64,000 nt of DNA, taken from Rhodocyclaceae bacterium (lineage in GTDB: Bacteria; Pseudomonadota; Gammaproteobacteria; Burkholderiales; Ga0077523). Under the pieces are notes generated by a model, which was not told the DNA's origin, searched no databases, and was given only the letters and a program-made list of their open reading frames with translations. Every line of letters begins with the position of its first letter. The first letter of the stretch is position 1. The stretch is taken from assembly GCA_020248405.1 (NCBI GenBank), contig JADCHQ010000021.1, positions 57,448 to 121,447 on the forward strand. The letters are read 5' to 3'. A program made the translations under genes and the position numbers. This document shows positions 62,942-64,000 of this stretch, piece after piece.

Positions 62942-64000
62942 ATGGATAAATCGACAGTTTTTGCCAGGACTGCCAAGGGGCTCTTCGAGTTCAGGGACCG
63001 GTCCGCGACGCTTTCTAAGGAGCTTCATAAAGTCCTCGGTCTCATTGATGGAAAGCTGTCTCTGGGCGACCTCAGCGAGCAACTCGGGCCCGGCGCTGTC
63101 AAGGCTCTTTTGCTCCAGGTCCGCTTGCTTTCCGAGCGGGGGCTCATCAAGGAAGTATCGCGTTCAGCTGGGTCTGGCGAACCTCTCCGGCGGCCCCCTT
63201 CAGAGCAATCCGTCGACGATAACGACCTCGACTTCACCAAGGTCCTCGTTTCCCCTGGCCTCCCGTCGGCCTCTCACTCCAGTTCGGGCGCAGACAAAGA
63301 TAAGCTGCCCCCAGTTTCTTCCCGAGCGCCTGAGCCGCCCCCAGCCAATCCTAAGCGCCCCGAGGCGGGGCTTCGTGTGGCAGACGACCTTCGGGAACGC
63401 GCGAATGGCAAGGTCGCAAGGCGTGCTCAGGAAGAATCTGTGGTGCACGTCAGGGAACCTGCCGAAGCGCGTGCTGAACTCGTGACGCATGCCACGGTTC
63501 AGAGTGCGGCCGCGCATCGGGCCCAAGAGGGTGCCGCACTCCTGGTCAAGTCCGACGAACAATTTCGGGCTCGTTTTGCCGAGGAGGCCAAGGCACGTAT
63601 CGCGGAGGACAAGTGGGCGCGCGAGCAGGCGGAGCGTGCGTTGATCGCCCGCGAGCACGCCGAGCTTGTGGCCAAGCAGGAGGCAGACCTGCGCGCCCGC
63701 CTCGCCGAAGAAGTCAAGGTGCGTGTTGCAGCGGAGAAAAGGGCGCGTGAGAGAGCGGAGCGCGCCTTGACGGTGGAACTCAAGCGTCGTCAAAGGGAAG
63801 AGGTGCGCAGGCAGCGCGAGGAGCAGGAGGCGCAGCGGCGTCGCGAGGAAGAGGCGGCGGCGGCGCGCAAGCGGGAGGAAGAGGAGCAGGCCCGCCGGCG
63901 CGAAGAGGAGGAAGCAGCCCGCCGGCGCGAGGAGCAAGAGGCGCAGCAGCGTCGCGAGGAAGAGGCGGCAGCGGCGCGCAAGCGGGAGGAAGAGGAGCAG
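62942..64000 (+). CDS. Long coiled-coil protein with N-terminal winged-helix-like domain, 3' end outside window
   Basis: The ATG at 62942 follows AAGGGC; the frame is open to the window end (353 codons). Residues 1-80 (MDKSTVFARTAKGLFEFRDRSA...GLIDGKLSLGDLSEQL...LLLQVRLLSERGLI) resemble a winged helix of the type seen at the start of some betaproteobacterial regulatory proteins. Residues 85-165 are Ser/Pro/Asp-rich and unstructured. From about residue 205 the chain is a charged coiled coil (Glu/Arg/Ala/Lys) with 37-residue internal repeats near the edge. No signal peptide. It may be a scaffold or a multi-domain signalling protein; the C-terminus is needed to name it. Confidence 0.78.
   Translation, partial: MDKSTVFARTAKGLFEFRDRSATLSKELHKVLGLIDGKLSLGDLSEQLGPGAVKALLLQVRLLSERGLIKEVSRSAGSGEPLRRPPSEQSVDDNDLDFTKVLVSPGLPSASHSSSGADKDKLPPVSSRAPEPPPANPKRPEAGLRVADDLRERANGKVARRAQEESVVHVREPAEARAELVTHATVQSAAAHRAQEGAALLVKSDEQFRARFAEEAKARIAEDKWAREQAERALIAREHAELVAKQEADLRARLAEEVKVRVAAEKRARERAERALTVELKRRQREEVRRQREEQEAQRRREEEAAAARKREEEEQARRREEEEAARRREEQEAQQRREEEAAAARKREEEEQ
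63818..64000 (+). repeat. 111-bp tandem repeat inside the coiled-coil gene
   Basis: The first copy spans 63818-63928 and the second starts at 63929 and leaves the window. The protein unit begins EEQEAQRRREEEAAAARKREEEEQ, repeated with Q for R at one site. Only a few bases differ between copies (for example cag/caa at 63826/63937), so the duplication is recent or homogenised. Length variation between strains is expected. Confidence 0.85.

Overview
This is high-GC chromosomal DNA that reads as a betaproteobacterium. The best evidence is the gene order exbB-exbD-lpxK-Trm112/YcaR-kdsB-adk-PPi-PFK-H+-PPase with xseA divergent, plus miaA-mutL and a three-gene pntAB. The order and family assignments come from memory of protein families; no search was run. 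I see no tRNA, rRNA, CRISPR array, insertion sequence or phage integrase.

Left edge (1-4.5 kb): the first genes of what looks like an extracellular contractile injection system (eCIS). On the minus strand lie a small protein, a DUF4255 cap/terminator protein, an uncharacterised 292-residue protein and a contractile sheath protein that runs off the window. The sheath carries an unusual Ala-rich helical insert of about 270 residues. Immediately upstream, on the same strand, is a sigma-54 activator with no sensor domain. Sigma-54-like elements precede both the activator and the injection genes, with a perfect palindrome between them, suggesting a dedicated switch. This is the most promising system in the window, but only its first genes are visible.

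4.8-13 kb: an overlapping envelope operon (OmpA/thrombospondin-repeat lipoprotein, M20 deacylase, NlpC/P60 lipoprotein, MscL), two tandem acyl-CoA ligases, an agmatinase-family ureohydrolase and two small lipoproteins. 14-22 kb: a winged-helix regulator overlapping parE, a secreted DUF3859 protein and parC (topoisomerase IV), then rhodanese and a SulP transporter. 22-25 kb: periplasmic binding protein, ExbB, ExbD and TonB. 25-33 kb: a large indolepyruvate ferredoxin oxidoreductase, an acetolactate-synthase-type enzyme divergent from an Lrp regulator, a Tat-exported amine oxidase and a B3/B4-domain protein.

33-44 kb: GNAT acetyltransferase, class III CoA-transferase, a secreted protein with an unresolved start, an orphan ParA behind a strong promoter, gamma-carbonic anhydrase, class I aldolase, a VOC protein with an acidic tail, a MetX-like hydrolase, a type III glutamine-synthetase-like enzyme and an NMT1-type binding protein. 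44-54 kb: a GGDEF-EAL signalling protein, then a pyrophosphate-energy block (H+-PPase, PPi-dependent phosphofructokinase) followed by adk, kdsB, lpxK and a second ExbB/ExbD pair. 55-62.8 kb: xseA, a HbpS/GlcG-like secreted protein, miaA-mutL and pntAB transhydrogenase. The right edge holds the start of a long coiled-coil protein with 111-bp internal repeats.
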